DNA from: Spirulinaceae cyanobacterium SM2_1_0
GTDB taxonomy: Bacteria > Cyanobacteriota > Cyanobacteriia > Cyanobacteriales > Spirulinaceae
Length of the DNA stretch: 33,787 bases
Direction: 5' to 3'
NCBI GenBank assembly: GCA_012031265.1
Contig: JAAUTY010000055.1
Location: 1 to 33,787, forward strand
Below the pieces are notes generated by a model. It was given only the letters and a program-made list of their open reading frames with translations, did not search any database and was not told the origin of the DNA. The position numbers and the translations under genes were made by a program. Of the stretch, positions 23,760-32,754 are shown one piece after another. How positions within the stretch are numbered: the first letter of the stretch is position 1; the number at the start of each line of letters is the position of its first letter.

Positions 23760-25079
23760 ATGGCGAATGTTGTCGTGATTGGAGCCGGATTAGGGGGCTT
23801 GCCAGCCGCCTACGAGCTAAGGCATCTCTTGCCTAAGGAGCATACGGTGACTCTGGTTTCCGATCAAGCCGAATTCACCTTTATTCCAGGGCTGATCCAG
23901 GTCGCCTTCAATTTGAAGCCGTTAGCGCATGTTCAGTTGGGCTTAGCCCAACTGGCTCAGCGTCACAATCTCAATTGGGTACCGGGTCAGGTCACGGCCC
24001 TCGATCTCTCCCGTCAGCACCTGACAATTGAGGGACAAGCCGCGATCGCCTACGACTATCTCCTGATTGCCACCGGTGCGGCTCTCGCCTGGGACTGGGT
24101 GCCTGGCACCGGCCCCCACGGCGGCTACACCCAGTCGGTTTGCACCCCGAACCATGCCCTCGCAGCCCGTCAGGCTTGGCTGGCGTTTCTGGAAAACCCT
24201 GGGCCGATTGTGGTGGGAGCGGCTCCGGGTGCGGGCTGCTTTGGCCCCGCCTATGAATTTGCGCTGATCGCCGATCAAGAACTGCGCCGCCGAGGGTTAC
24301 GAGACCAAGCGCCGATCACCTATGTCACCCCAGAACCCTACGCCGGTCATTTGGGAGTTTCTGGCGTCAAAAACGCCCGCGAACTGACCGCCGAGCTGAT
24401 GCAAGAACGGGGCATTGAAGTGATCGACAATGCCACCATTACCGCCGTACAGCCCGAAGCGGTGACCCTGGCCGATGGCCGCGAGTTGCCCTTTCGCTAT
24501 GCCATGATTTTGCCTGCCTTTCGAGGCGCTCCATTTATCCGAGATGTGCCCGGACTCGGTGACGACCAAGGCTTTATTCCCATCCTGCCTACCCAGCGCC
24601 ATCCTCAGTTTGCCAACATCTATGCCGCTGGGGTGAGTGTCAAATTGACCCAGCCCGATGTCACTCCGGTGCCGATTGGGCTCCCCAAAAGCGGACAAAT
24701 GGCCGAAGCGATGGCTACCGCAGCTGCCCACAATATCGCGGTTGACCTCGGAGTGATCAAAGCCAGCCGGAAAGTGCCGACTTTGGAGGCGCTCTGTTTT
24801 GCGGAGTTTGGCGATACGGGCATTGCCTACATCGCTGCCCCGGTTCTGCCTGACCCCAAGACCGGTCAGCGAAAACGCTCCTATGCGGTGCGCGGTTCCT
24901 GGGTCGTTTGGGTGAAAGCGGCTTTTGAAGAATATTTCATGATCAAAATTCGCTTGGGTGTTGGGATGCCCTGGTACGAGCGGTTGGGGCTGCGATCGCT
25001 GTTCGGGCTACAACTGCTGAAGGATTTTTCCGCTCGCCCTGAAGCAGCAGCTACAGGCTCTAAATCCCTGGTGGGCTAA
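23760..25079 (+). CDS. sqr: Sulfide:quinone oxidoreductase, type I-like
   Basis: A 439-residue FAD enzyme that oxidises sulfide to polysulfide or sulfur and passes two electrons to the quinone pool, here probably plastoquinone. The FAD motif is VVIGAGLGGLPAAYEL (5-20). Three cysteines sit where SQR needs them: C128 (SVCTPNHA), C160 (GAGCFGPAYEF) and C346 (EALCFAEFGDTG); the first two share residue numbers with the Acidithiobacillus ferrooxidans enzyme. The C-terminal helices (WVVWVKAAFEEYFMIKIRL and FGLQLLKDF) should anchor it to the membrane. GCAGGAT upstream of ATG 23760 serves for ribosome binding. A DUF3365 haem protein follows. It is the core of the sulfide locus. Confidence 0.9.
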   Translation: MANVVVIGAGLGGLPAAYELRHLLPKEHTVTLVSDQAEFTFIPGLIQVAFNLKPLAHVQLGLAQLAQRHNLNWVPGQVTALDLSRQHLTIEGQAAIAYDYLLIATGAALAWDWVPGTGPHGGYTQSVCTPNHALAARQAWLAFLENPGPIVVGAAPGAGCFGPAYEFALIADQELRRRGLRDQAPITYVTPEPYAGHLGVSGVKNARELTAELMQERGIEVIDNATITAVQPEAVTLADGRELPFRYAMILPAFRGAPFIRDVPGLGDDQGFIPILPTQRHPQFANIYAAGVSVKLTQPDVTPVPIGLPKSGQMAEAMATAAAHNIAVDLGVIKASRKVPTLEALCFAEFGDTGIAYIAAPVLPDPKTGQRKRSYAVRGSWVVWVKAAFEEYFMIKIRLGVGMPWYERLGLRSLFGLQLLKDFSARPEAAATGSKSLVG

Positions 25080-25135
25080 GCTACTCGCGATCGCGGCACG
25101 GTATCGCTTGCATATGTTCTAAGTTGAGGACTACA

Positions 25136-25741
25136 GTGAAAATTTTCTCGCGCTTCGTTCTCGGCGTATCCCTCGTGATCTTCTTACTGATGGGACTTCC
25201 CGCGATCGCTCAAGCCCAGCCTGAGCCTGCTGAACTCGCCAAAGCCGTCGAAGAAATCGAAAATTTGGATGCCATGCGCAGCGATCTGGCGGCCTATCTC
25301 GAAGCCGCCACCGAACCGCCGACCGCAGAGACCATGCAACAAGTCTGCAAGCCAGTAGGCATGAAAGCCATGCAGCTCAGCCAAGACAACGGCTGGCAGG
25401 TGAAACAAATGGCCACAAAATACCGCAATCCGGCCCACGAACCCGACAATCTTCACGCCAGAATGGCCCTGGCTAAATTTGAGCAAGATCCCGACCTCAC
25501 GGGTTTTTGGGAGCCTGAAACCCTGGATGGCATAACCGGGATACGCTACTACCGCCGCATCAATGTGGAAGCGAGCTGTCTCGCCTGTCATGGAGCTAAG
25601 AACAGTCGTCCGCAATTCGTGCAAGATAATTATCCCCAAGATCTCGCCTATGACTTTAACGTGGGCGATTTGCGGGGCATGTACGCGGTCTTTATTCCCG
25701 ATGTCAAGCAGGCTATTGAGGAGGCACTTTCCCCGTCGTAG
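25136..25741 (+). CDS. DUF3365 (Tll0287-like) c-type haem protein
   Basis: A 201-residue secreted protein. Residues 1-25 are a signal peptide (hydrophobic GVSLVIFLLMGLPAIAQA with cleavage near AQA-QP). The mature PAS-like domain ends in a haem c site CLACH (C148, C151, H152). C71 in QQVCKPVGM is a candidate second iron ligand, as a Cys ligand is known for this family from the Thermosynechococcus protein (from memory). Start GTG 25136 is preferred over TTG 25124, since it gives the short charged N-terminus. It follows sqr by 56 bases and is probably cotranscribed, making it a candidate redox sensor or electron carrier for sulfide oxidation. Confidence 0.82.
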   Translation: MKIFSRFVLGVSLVIFLLMGLPAIAQAQPEPAELAKAVEEIENLDAMRSDLAAYLEAATEPPTAETMQQVCKPVGMKAMQLSQDNGWQVKQMATKYRNPAHEPDNLHARMALAKFEQDPDLTGFWEPETLDGITGIRYYRRINVEASCLACHGAKNSRPQFVQDNYPQDLAYDFNVGDLRGMYAVFIPDVKQAIEEALSPS

Positions 25742-25832
25742 TTGAAGTGCCAACCCATGACCCATCGCAAACGCCAAAGTGGGATACTCCGCCATGTCAT
25801 CGCCGTAATGCGCTTGGCTCTTGGTGCAACCG

Positions 25833-27323
25833 CTAACCGGACTGCCGCTGTTGTAGTGCCGCACGGGCTTGTTCGCGGTCATCGAAGTGGATCTTTTCTG
25901 TGCCGAGAATTTGATAGTCCTCGTGACCTTTGCCTGCGATCAGCACGCCATCGCCGGGTTTCGCCATCTGGATCGCCATCTGGATCGCCTGAGCGCGGTC
26001 AACGTCCACCAGCGGCTTGACCGTTGCTGGGATACCGGCGAGGATGTCTTGCAAAATTTGCTCGGGATTTTCTGTGCGGGGATTGTCGGAGGTGACTACG
26101 GCAACGTCGGCGAGTTCTGCCGCGATCGCCCCCATCTGCGGGCGCTTGGTGCGATCGCGATCGCCGCCACAGCCAAAGACACAGATCGCTCGTCCGGGAA
26201 TAAAGGGTCGCGCTGCTTGGAGTAAGTTTTTCAAGCTATCCGGCGTGTGAGCATAGTCCACAATGACGCTGATGTCCTGGTCAGGGCTGAGCTGTACCCG
26301 CTCCATGCGACCGGGCACACCGGGAAACTGCGGCAGGCTCGTGGCGATGGTGGTCAAATCAACGCCGAGATGCAGCGCCGCCCCGGCGGCGGCCAGCAGA
26401 TTTGCCAGATTGAATTGCCCGACCAGGGGGGACTGAAAAGCGATCGCGCCGCTCGGCGTGTGCAGGGTTCCGGTCACGCCCGTAGCGCGATAGTCGAGGT
26501 CACTGAGCCAGAGATCGGCCGCCTCGGTCTGCGTGCTGTAGCGCCAGACTTGCTCCGGCGGCAGTGGGGCGATCAGGCGCTGTCCGTAGGGATCATCGGC
26601 ATTGATCACGGCCCGTCCCGCTAGATATTCGGAACTAAACAGCAGCGCCTTCGCCGCAAAGTAGTTCTCCATCGTCTTGTGGAAGTCGAGATGGTCTTGG
26701 GTGAGGTTGGTGAAGACCCCGACCTCAAAGGTGCAGCCTCGGACGCGCCCCTGCGCCAGAGCGTGTGAGCTGACTTCCATGACGGCGCTGTCGCTGCCGG
26801 CATCGCGGGCGGCGGCGAGTTGCGCTTGTAGGTCAATGGCGAAGGGGGTGGTGTAGGCGGCGACTTGCTCAAATCCCGGCCAGCGCGTGTAGAGCGTACC
26901 GAGCAGGGCGGTTGGGCGCTGCGCCTGTTGCAGGAAGAATTCGATCAGGTGTGTGGTCGTGGTTTTGCCATTCGTCCCCGTGACGCCAACTAGATTGAGT
27001 GCAGTTGCGGGCTGCTGGTAGAACTGAGTGGCGATCGCCGCGCAAGCGACCCCCGGATCCTCGGCGACGATCACAGTGGCTCCGGCGGGTGGCGGGCATT
27101 TACTCGCGGCGGTGGGTGAGATGACGGCAGCGATCGCCCCAGCCGCCAGCGCACTCTCCCAGAACTCGCCGCCATCGACGCGCGTCCCCGGCATCCCGAT
27201 GAACAGATCCCCCTCCCGGCAGGCATGAGAATTGGCGGTGAGTCCTTTGACCTCAAGATCGAGATTCTGCCCCTTGGAATATTGCAAACCGGGGACAGTG
27301 GTTAGTAGTTCCTTCAGCTTCAT
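25833..27323 (-). CDS. murE: UDP-N-acetylmuramoyl-tripeptide synthetase
   Basis: A 496-residue Mur ligase that adds the third amino acid to UDP-MurNAc-L-Ala-D-Glu in peptidoglycan synthesis. The ATP loop GVTGTNGKTTTTH is at 113-125. MEVSSHALAQGRV follows the central-domain pattern and HTPDSLKNLL near 360 the C-terminal domain. DNPR at 413-416 is the signature for meso-diaminopimelate selection, as expected in cyanobacteria. Length is normal. The gene is convergent with the sulfide-locus haem protein gene and 113 bases downstream of a glutaredoxin-like gene on the same strand. Confidence 0.95.
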   Translation of the reverse strand: MKLKELLTTVPGLQYSKGQNLDLEVKGLTANSHACREGDLFIGMPGTRVDGGEFWESALAAGAIAAVISPTAASKCPPPAGATVIVAEDPGVACAAIATQFYQQPATALNLVGVTGTNGKTTTTHLIEFFLQQAQRPTALLGTLYTRWPGFEQVAAYTTPFAIDLQAQLAAARDAGSDSAVMEVSSHALAQGRVRGCTFEVGVFTNLTQDHLDFHKTMENYFAAKALLFSSEYLAGRAVINADDPYGQRLIAPLPPEQVWRYSTQTEAADLWLSDLDYRATGVTGTLHTPSGAIAFQSPLVGQFNLANLLAAAGAALHLGVDLTTIATSLPQFPGVPGRMERVQLSPDQDISVIVDYAHTPDSLKNLLQAARPFIPGRAICVFGCGGDRDRTKRPQMGAIAAELADVAVVTSDNPRTENPEQILQDILAGIPATVKPLVDVDRAQAIQMAIQMAKPGDGVLIAGKGHEDYQILGTEKIHFDDREQARAALQQRQSG

Positions 27324-27436
27324 ACGTCCGTTCGCTCCTCAGTCAGTGCAGCCTGGTTGGGGGTGATCCAGCATAGCCAGTCGCTAGTATGGCTTGCGAG
27401 CCGCGAACCGGATGATCTGGACGGTTTGAAATATTT

Positions 27437-27709
27437 TTACAGTTTTAGCGCGTTCTGTAACAGTTGCTCCACGCGGGCGAGCGGGGTGCGGGAGGAGAAG
27501 CGGGGCAGGCGTTCTTCGTGATCACCGCGATCGCAAGTCACGACCGGAATTTCATACTGATAGGCCGCAAACCAATCTGCGCGGGTCGTGATGTCACGCA
27601 CCTCCAGTTCAAAACGAAAGCTTTTGATCTGTTGCAACTGGGCTTGGGCCGCCTCGCATAAATGACAGCCGGGTTTGCTGTAGAGAATGATGTGGGGCAG
27701 GGATGTCAT
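27437..27709 (-). CDS. Glutaredoxin-like (DUF836) protein
   Basis: A 90-residue thioredoxin-fold protein with a CxxC site at C15-C18 (SKPGCHLCEAAQAQL) and a cis-proline segment EIPVVTCDRG. It belongs to the short glutaredoxin-like group also called DUF836, expected to act in thiol-disulfide exchange in the cytoplasm; its partner is unknown. It is likely transcribed with murE (gap 113 bases). Confidence 0.85.
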   Translation of the reverse strand: MTSLPHIILYSKPGCHLCEAAQAQLQQIKSFRFELEVRDITTRADWFAAYQYEIPVVTCDRGDHEERLPRFSSRTPLARVEQLLQNALKL

Positions 27710-27922
27710 GCGTCAATTGGGTTCGCAAGCATTCGGAATTGGGTGGATTGGAGTTGAAGCTTAGCGCCAATTACCAGTCGGCGATCATGTCCCGTCAAGC
27801 CTAAAAAAAACCATTCAAATTGCATCACAATTGCCTGACTAGAACTAGATCCCTGTAGAAACACCTTTGACATCACCATCCCGACCGCCGCGCCAAAATT
27901 CGCTCACTAGGGGGTAAACGCC

Positions 27923-28138
27923 ATGCTGTTTGACCGATACGACGTGCCAAGCAACAGCGATGATTATGAAGTGATCATCATTCGGCGCAAACCATCCGAT
28001 TCGCGGCCGCCAAATCCTGTTTTCTCGGTCATTTTAGCCCTAATCGTCAGCTATTTTACGGTGTGGATTTTCACTGAGGAGCCAGCCGGTTATGCTCCGG
28101 CTGAGCGAAGGCCGCCGACGCAGCAAGTGCAGAGCTAA
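27923..28138 (+). CDS. Small single-pass membrane protein
   Basis: A 71-residue protein with an acidic N-terminus, a charged stretch (IIIRRKPSDSRPP) and one hydrophobic helix (about 35-51, FSVILALIVSYFTVWIF), then a proline-rich end. No known family. AGGGGG stands 8-13 bases before the ATG. It ends overlapping miaA (opposite strand) by 4 bases. Composition is protein-like and the start has a ribosome binding site, so I think it is real. Confidence 0.6.
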   Translation: MLFDRYDVPSNSDDYEVIIIRRKPSDSRPPNPVFSVILALIVSYFTVWIFTEEPAGYAPAERRPPTQQVQS

Positions 28139-29043
28139 TCCTGATGGGCGTGGATGAACGCCTGCACACGTGACCAGAGGCGATCGCCCAATGCCGGTTC
28201 TGCAAAATCCCACCATTCAATCTCTGGAACCCCTCGGAACCAAGTACGCTGGCGTTTGGCAAACTGGCGCGTATGCTGGGTGATCGCTGCTTGAGTTTCG
28301 CTGAGAGAGCGATCGCCCTGCAAATACACTTTCACCTCGGCATAGCCCAAGGTGTCGAGCAGCGGTAAATCCTCACCGTAGCGCGCCACCAGCCCGGCGA
28401 CCTCTTCAACTAAACCGATTGCCAGCATCTGTGCCGTCCGCCGTTCGATGCGAGCCGCTAAGGCTTCCATCTCGCCATCTAAGCCAATTTGTAGGATCGG
28501 ATAAGACGGCGGCTGCTCACCCTGCTGCGCGGAAATGGGCTGACCGGTGACGTAAAACACTTCCAGCGCCCGCAATGTCCGCACCGCGTCGTTGGCATGG
28601 ATGCGGGCGGCGGCTACGCCATCCACTTGCTGGAGCAACGCGTAGCAATGGGGTTGGCCGAGGGCTTGCAGGCTGGCGCGCAGCTCTGGCTGGGGTGGTA
28701 CGCGGGGAATTTTCAGGCCTTTGGCGATCGCTTTGATATAGAGGCCGGTGCCGCCGACTAAGAGCAAGGGCGTCTGCCTGGGCCGGGGCAGGCTGGCGAT
28801 CAAGTGTTGCGCGCGGGTCTGATAATCGGCCAGGGTCAGCGTCTCGGTCGGCGCACAACAGTCAATCAAGTAATGCGGCACCTGCTGGCGTTCGGCCCAG
28901 GTCGGCTTGGCGGTGCCGATGTCAAATTCGCAATAGACTTGGCGCGAGTCAGCGCTGAGAATTGATGTATTCAACCGCTGAGCGAGATCGAGCGCCAGCG
29001 CTGACTTGCCGGTTGCCGTTGCGCCGCCAATCACCACTAGCAT
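28135..29043 (-). CDS. miaA: tRNA dimethylallyltransferase
   Basis: A 302-residue enzyme that puts a dimethylallyl group on N6 of adenosine 37 in tRNAs reading UNN codons. The P-loop GGATATGKS is at 6-14, SADSRQVY and GTAKPT follow (substrate and metal binding), and LLLVGGTGLYIKAI is in the expected place. The C-terminal TRQFAKRQRTWFRG motif is complete. Length normal. tRNA-Leu(UAG) lies just upstream on the same strand. Confidence 0.95.
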   Translation of the reverse strand: MLVVIGGATATGKSALALDLAQRLNTSILSADSRQVYCEFDIGTAKPTWAERQQVPHYLIDCCAPTETLTLADYQTRAQHLIASLPRPRQTPLLLVGGTGLYIKAIAKGLKIPRVPPQPELRASLQALGQPHCYALLQQVDGVAAARIHANDAVRTLRALEVFYVTGQPISAQQGEQPPSYPILQIGLDGEMEALAARIERRTAQMLAIGLVEEVAGLVARYGEDLPLLDTLGYAEVKVYLQGDRSLSETQAAITQHTRQFAKRQRTWFRGVPEIEWWDFAEPALGDRLWSRVQAFIHAHQD

Positions 29044-29068
29044 CGCCCGGTCATTCCTACGATCAAAA

Positions 29069-29150
29069 TGCGGACGGAGAGACTCGAACTCTCACACCTT
29101 GCGGCACTAGAACCTAAATCTAGCGCGTCTACCAATTCCGCCACGTCCGC
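29069..29150 (-). tRNA. tRNA-Leu (anticodon UAG)
   Basis: Reading the minus strand, GCGGACG (29150-29144) pairs with CGTCCGC (29076-29070) as acceptor stem, with A at 29069 as discriminator. The D arm contains AATTGGTAGACGCG. The anticodon stem CTAGA/TCTAG encloses the loop TTTAGGT, giving anticodon TAG. A long variable arm (TGCCGCAAGGTGT) and a T arm with GTTCGAGTC mark a class II tRNA. CCA is not encoded. No intron is seen. Confidence 0.95.
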
Positions 29151-29189
29151 GCATTTCGCGCTCTCTATCCTAGCAAATCGTTTGGCGTC

Positions 29190-30659
29190 TCAGCGCAACT
29201 GACAGAACTGGCGCTGGCGATCGCTCTGCGGCTCCTGCCAGGAGTAGGCAAAGTGGCTCACCGCATTGAGTTGCGGCACCTGTTGCTGGAGCGCCTGCAT
29301 CTGCGCCTCCAAGGACGGCCGCTGACCGTCGCCGCGACCCCAGTAGCCTGCTAATGCGGGCACGATCTCGGTTTGCGATGCTGCCTGGTTGACGACCCGC
29401 TTCACCTCATCGACGATGCAGTCAGCGCGATTGCAGACGGCGTAGGACATCGGATGCCACTGCAAGCTGGGCGAAAAGCGATCCCAGGGTTGCAGCCGCG
29501 AGTCGAAGCCGCGACCGACCGACTGGTTGCCACCGGGAAAGAAGACGGCTCCGGCCGGGATACCGGCCTGCTGCACCGGACGCGCCGCCATGTTGAGAAA
29601 ATCGACCACCCCCTGCGTCGCATGGGCGAGCACCAGTTGCCATAGCCCAGCCGTGAGGCTGCTCGTTTGCAGTCCCTGCCAACTGGGGCTGCTGCCATAT
29701 TGTTGCTGCACAGCGCTGATGTCGCCCGCTGAGACGGTGCCTTTTTGCAAGTAAAGGTTGATCAAGGCGCGACCAGCCGGATTCGTCGCCCGGTTGAGCA
29801 GCGCTTGCCGCGAGGCTTCACCATAGATCCACAGATCCTGTACCTGGTCGGCCACCGAGTCCGCACCACTGCTGCGCGGGTAGCGGATGTAGTCGAAGAG
29901 GATACCATCGGGGCGGCGGCGCACGACCGACTGCACCAAGCTCAGGTATTCGGCTTGAGCCTGGCGATTATAAGGATCGACAAAGGCTTGCGAGCCGTCG
30001 TGAACCACGGCGAGGCTATTTTGACCGCGGCCGTTGCGGGCGAGGACGTTTTGGCGATCGCGCCGTACTCCGTAAGCGTAGCCATAGTTCATCGAGAATA
30101 GCCAGGCGTAGACTTTTACGCCGCGCTCGCGACCGGCGCGGATCGCCTCAGCGAGCAGATCGACATTTTCTGACCCGGGCGATCGCAACACCGACAGCCA
30201 GGGCGTCGGATTGTCTGCCGCTGGTAGGAGCACCTGCGAGTTGTAGAAAACTTCGAGATAGACTTCGTTGTAGCCCTTGTTGACAATGCGGTCAAAGATG
30301 GATTCAATGCCGCCTGGTTGCGCGTCGCAGGGGTAGAGGCGCAACCAAATCGCTTGGGTGCGTGGCCAGACCTGCTGGCGGCAGCGTTGCAGCAAGGCAG
30401 AGTGCTCGCGCAAGACCGTCTGATAGGCGTTGCGGGCATTGGCATCTTCACCAATCGCCGCCTGACGCAGCGCCTCTTTGCGGGCAATCTCGTTGGGCAG
30501 GAAGCGGCAATAAGCGCCGACGGATTGCGATCGCACCGGTTGCTGCCACCCAAAACTCACGACTAAGAGCACTCCCAGGAGCAAACTCGCCAGCCAGCGC
30601 CGCCAACGCGGCCGCCAAAAACGTCGGAACCCACTCAACATCGCGCGCAATGTGGCCAT
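29190..30659 (-). CDS. Secreted GH10-like (DUF187) glycoside-hydrolase-fold protein
   Basis: A 489-residue protein with an arginine-rich start, a hydrophobic signal (about 23-39, LASLLLGVLLVVSFGWQ) and a TIM-barrel domain of the GHL10/DUF187 (COG1649) family. Characteristic strands are YNEVYLEVFYNSQVL, GVKVYAWLFSMNYGY, VDPYNRQAQAEYLSLVQSVV and PDGILFDYIRYPR, the last containing the acidic residue typical of the family. It should act in the periplasm or outer envelope on a polysaccharide, substrate unknown. Divergent to the bilin lyase gene. Confidence 0.8.
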   Translation of the reverse strand: MATLRAMLSGFRRFWRPRWRRWLASLLLGVLLVVSFGWQQPVRSQSVGAYCRFLPNEIARKEALRQAAIGEDANARNAYQTVLREHSALLQRCRQQVWPRTQAIWLRLYPCDAQPGGIESIFDRIVNKGYNEVYLEVFYNSQVLLPAADNPTPWLSVLRSPGSENVDLLAEAIRAGRERGVKVYAWLFSMNYGYAYGVRRDRQNVLARNGRGQNSLAVVHDGSQAFVDPYNRQAQAEYLSLVQSVVRRRPDGILFDYIRYPRSSGADSVADQVQDLWIYGEASRQALLNRATNPAGRALINLYLQKGTVSAGDISAVQQQYGSSPSWQGLQTSSLTAGLWQLVLAHATQGVVDFLNMAARPVQQAGIPAGAVFFPGGNQSVGRGFDSRLQPWDRFSPSLQWHPMSYAVCNRADCIVDEVKRVVNQAASQTEIVPALAGYWGRGDGQRPSLEAQMQALQQQVPQLNAVSHFAYSWQEPQSDRQRQFCQLR

Positions 30660-30909
30660 GAAAAACAGTTTCGAGTAATAGATTCTAGACGATTGTTCGC
30701 ACCGGAGCAGCGCCAGCCAGGATATTATGGCGCAACTTGCCCCGTTTGAATCGCGGTCTTTTGTCAGCCCAGCGCCCCTGTTCGGAAAAGCGAGCTAAAA
30801 ATTTTGACTTGATGCACCATATGAGACTGCGGCAATGAATCGCCAGTTCGTGGCTGTCAGTCGCTCACGAGTTGGGCTAAGCTGCTGAAAAAGGTAGAGC
30901 CGCTGGGTG

Positions 30910-31467
30910 ATGGATTTGACAACATTTCGGGAATTTTTTGATTGTTGCGTCGGCCGCTGGACGACTGAGCGTACCTATCACTACTTGACGACGCAAGCAG
31001 TAGAGCGATCGCACACTGAATTTCAGATTACCCGCCTCGACGCTGATCGCAAGCGTCAAGTCCTCACTGACAACCAGTATGACATCCCGCCACAGCTTGA
31101 AAACTTACAGGGTTTCGCCCTCGGCTTTCATACGGTCTCCGAAACCGGTGAAGAAGTTTCGCAGCAGTTGAATTTGCTGTTCGTGCCCAAACTGGACGGG
31201 GATGGAGTTCTCGAAGGGGACTATCTGCGCGATCGCGCCTATGAGGAGTCGCGCCCGATCATCTCTCACTTCCGCTTCACCAATATCAGCCGCGAGCTGC
31301 TGATGACGACTGAGTACACGCGCGTCACTTCCGTGGATTCGATTACGCTGATCAATCCCACGCTCCGCATTCGCCGCATCTACAACTTCCAGCGCCCCGA
31401 GCCGGGTCAGCCCCTGGAGCAGATGCGGCTTGTCGGCTTCGGGGTCGAGCAGAAAGACACCGCCTGA
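30910..31467 (+). CDS. Phycobiliprotein chromophore lyase, CpcS/CpeS family
   Basis: A 185-residue lipocalin-fold protein that attaches phycocyanobilin or a related bilin to a cysteine of a phycobiliprotein. The N-terminus MDLTTFREFFDCCVGRWTTE and RTYHYLTTQAVERSHTEF match CpcS/CpeS/CpeU lyases, as does the ISRELLMTTEY block. Which subunit it serves cannot be told. A GTG at 30907 directly precedes ATG 30910. It is not beside phycobilisome structural genes in this window. The gene confirms a phycobilisome-bearing organism. Confidence 0.85.
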   Translation: MDLTTFREFFDCCVGRWTTERTYHYLTTQAVERSHTEFQITRLDADRKRQVLTDNQYDIPPQLENLQGFALGFHTVSETGEEVSQQLNLLFVPKLDGDGVLEGDYLRDRAYEESRPIISHFRFTNISRELLMTTEYTRVTSVDSITLINPTLRIRRIYNFQRPEPGQPLEQMRLVGFGVEQKDTA

Positions 31468-31543
31468 AGGTGGGCTGTACGTCACCCAGAAGTCACTGAA
31501 ACCCTTGTTGCACCTGGAATTAAAAGCCCAGGCTTAGCGCGAA

Positions 31544-31592
31544 AACCCGTTGAAACGGGTTCAGCGGTTGGGACACGGCACCGGGAACCCGG
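31544..31592 (+). promoter_or_regulatory. Two adjacent hairpins upstream of gltX
   Basis: AACCCGT-TGAA-ACGGGTT (31544-31561) is a perfect 7-bp stem with a four-base loop. CCGG (31581-31584) pairs with CCGG (31589-31592), a 4-5 bp stem. No T tract follows, so they are not classic terminators. They lie between the lyase stop and the gltX start and may act as a terminator pair or leader structure. Confidence 0.4.
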
Positions 31593-31674
31593 AGTCTTGG
31601 GGTTAGAACTGCGCTAGGATCGACTGCGGTGCTCATCTGCACCCGCTGCATCAACCTGCTCGACGAGGTCTCTT

Positions 31675-32754
31675 GTGACAGTTCGCGTCCGGATTGCGCC
31701 CAGTCCCACCGGCAACCTACACATCGGCACTGCCCGCACCGCCGTCTTCAACTGGCTCTTTGCCCGTCGCCAGGGGGGGCAGTTCATCCTGCGGATTGAA
31801 GATACGGATGTTGAGCGATCGCGCCCCGAATTCACCCAAAACATCCTCGACGGACTGCAATGGCTGGGGCTGGATTGGGATGAAGGCCCATTTTTCCAAT
31901 CGCAGCGCGCCGAACTGTACCGGCAAACCGTGCAGACCCTGCTGGACAAAGGTCTCGCCTACCCCTGCTACTGCACAGCCGAGGAGTTGCAGCAGATGCG
32001 TGAGGCGCAAAAAGCCCGCAAACAAGCGCCACGCTACGACAATCGCCACCGCAATCTGACGGACGAGCAGCGTACCGAATTTGCCGCCCAGGGTCGCAAG
32101 CCGGTGATCCGCTTCATTATCGACGACGAGCGCGAGATCGTCTGGGACGACCAAATTCGCGGGCGACTGAGCTGGCAAGGGCGCGACCTCGGCGGCGATA
32201 TGGTGATTGCCCGCCGGGGCGAGGGCGATGCCGACTTTGGCGTGCCCCTCTACAACCTGGCCGTCGTCGCTGACGACATGGACATGGGCATTACCCATGT
32301 GATTCGCGGTGAGGATCACATTGCCAACACAGCGAAACAAATCCTGCTCTACGAAGCCCTGGGCGCAGCGGTGCCGATCTTCGCCCACTCGCCGCTGATT
32401 CTCAACCAAAAAGGTCAGAAACTCTCCAAGCGCGACGGCGCGACTTCCGTGAAAGAATTTGCAGAGATGGGGTTTTGGCCAGCGGCGATCGCCAACTACA
32501 TGAGCCTGCTCGGCTGGACACCCCCCGATGCCACCCAGGAAATCTTCACCCTGGATGAAGCCGCGCAGCAATTCGATCTCGGCCGGGTGAATAAGGCCGG
32601 TGCGCGCTTTGACTGGGCAAAGCTGGACTGGCTCAATGGGCAGTATCTGCGGGCGCTGCCGACCGAGGAACTGCTTGATCAACTTTTACCCTACTGGCAA
32701 GCCGCTGGGTATGAATTGGATGCGGCGGGCGATCGCCCTGGCTACTGCAAGTGA
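31675..32754 (+). CDS. gltX: Glutamyl-tRNA synthetase, N-terminal part (frameshifted gene)
   Basis: This frame holds the catalytic domain of class I glutamyl-tRNA synthetase, which loads glutamate onto tRNA-Glu for translation and for tetrapyrrole synthesis. Signatures are HIGT (16-19, HIGH motif) and KLSKRDG near residue 250 (KMSKS motif). The frame ends with a few foreign residues (GYCK) and a stop at 32754, where GDRP would normally continue as WLLQVTEL. That continuation is present one base back: the C run at 32736-32738 seems to lack one base. The remaining anticodon-binding part is in the next entry; together 484 residues, the usual length. Start GTG 31675. Confidence 0.85.
   Translation: MTVRVRIAPSPTGNLHIGTARTAVFNWLFARRQGGQFILRIEDTDVERSRPEFTQNILDGLQWLGLDWDEGPFFQSQRAELYRQTVQTLLDKGLAYPCYCTAEELQQMREAQKARKQAPRYDNRHRNLTDEQRTEFAAQGRKPVIRFIIDDEREIVWDDQIRGRLSWQGRDLGGDMVIARRGEGDADFGVPLYNLAVVADDMDMGITHVIRGEDHIANTAKQILLYEALGAAVPIFAHSPLILNQKGQKLSKRDGATSVKEFAEMGFWPAAIANYMSLLGWTPPDATQEIFTLDEAAQQFDLGRVNKAGARFDWAKLDWLNGQYLRALPTEELLDQLLPYWQAAGYELDAAGDRPGYCK

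Noticed and set aside
31717-32682. 321-codon minus-strand frame inside gltX
   Set aside because: High GC creates long antisense frames; the plus strand has all GltX motifs.
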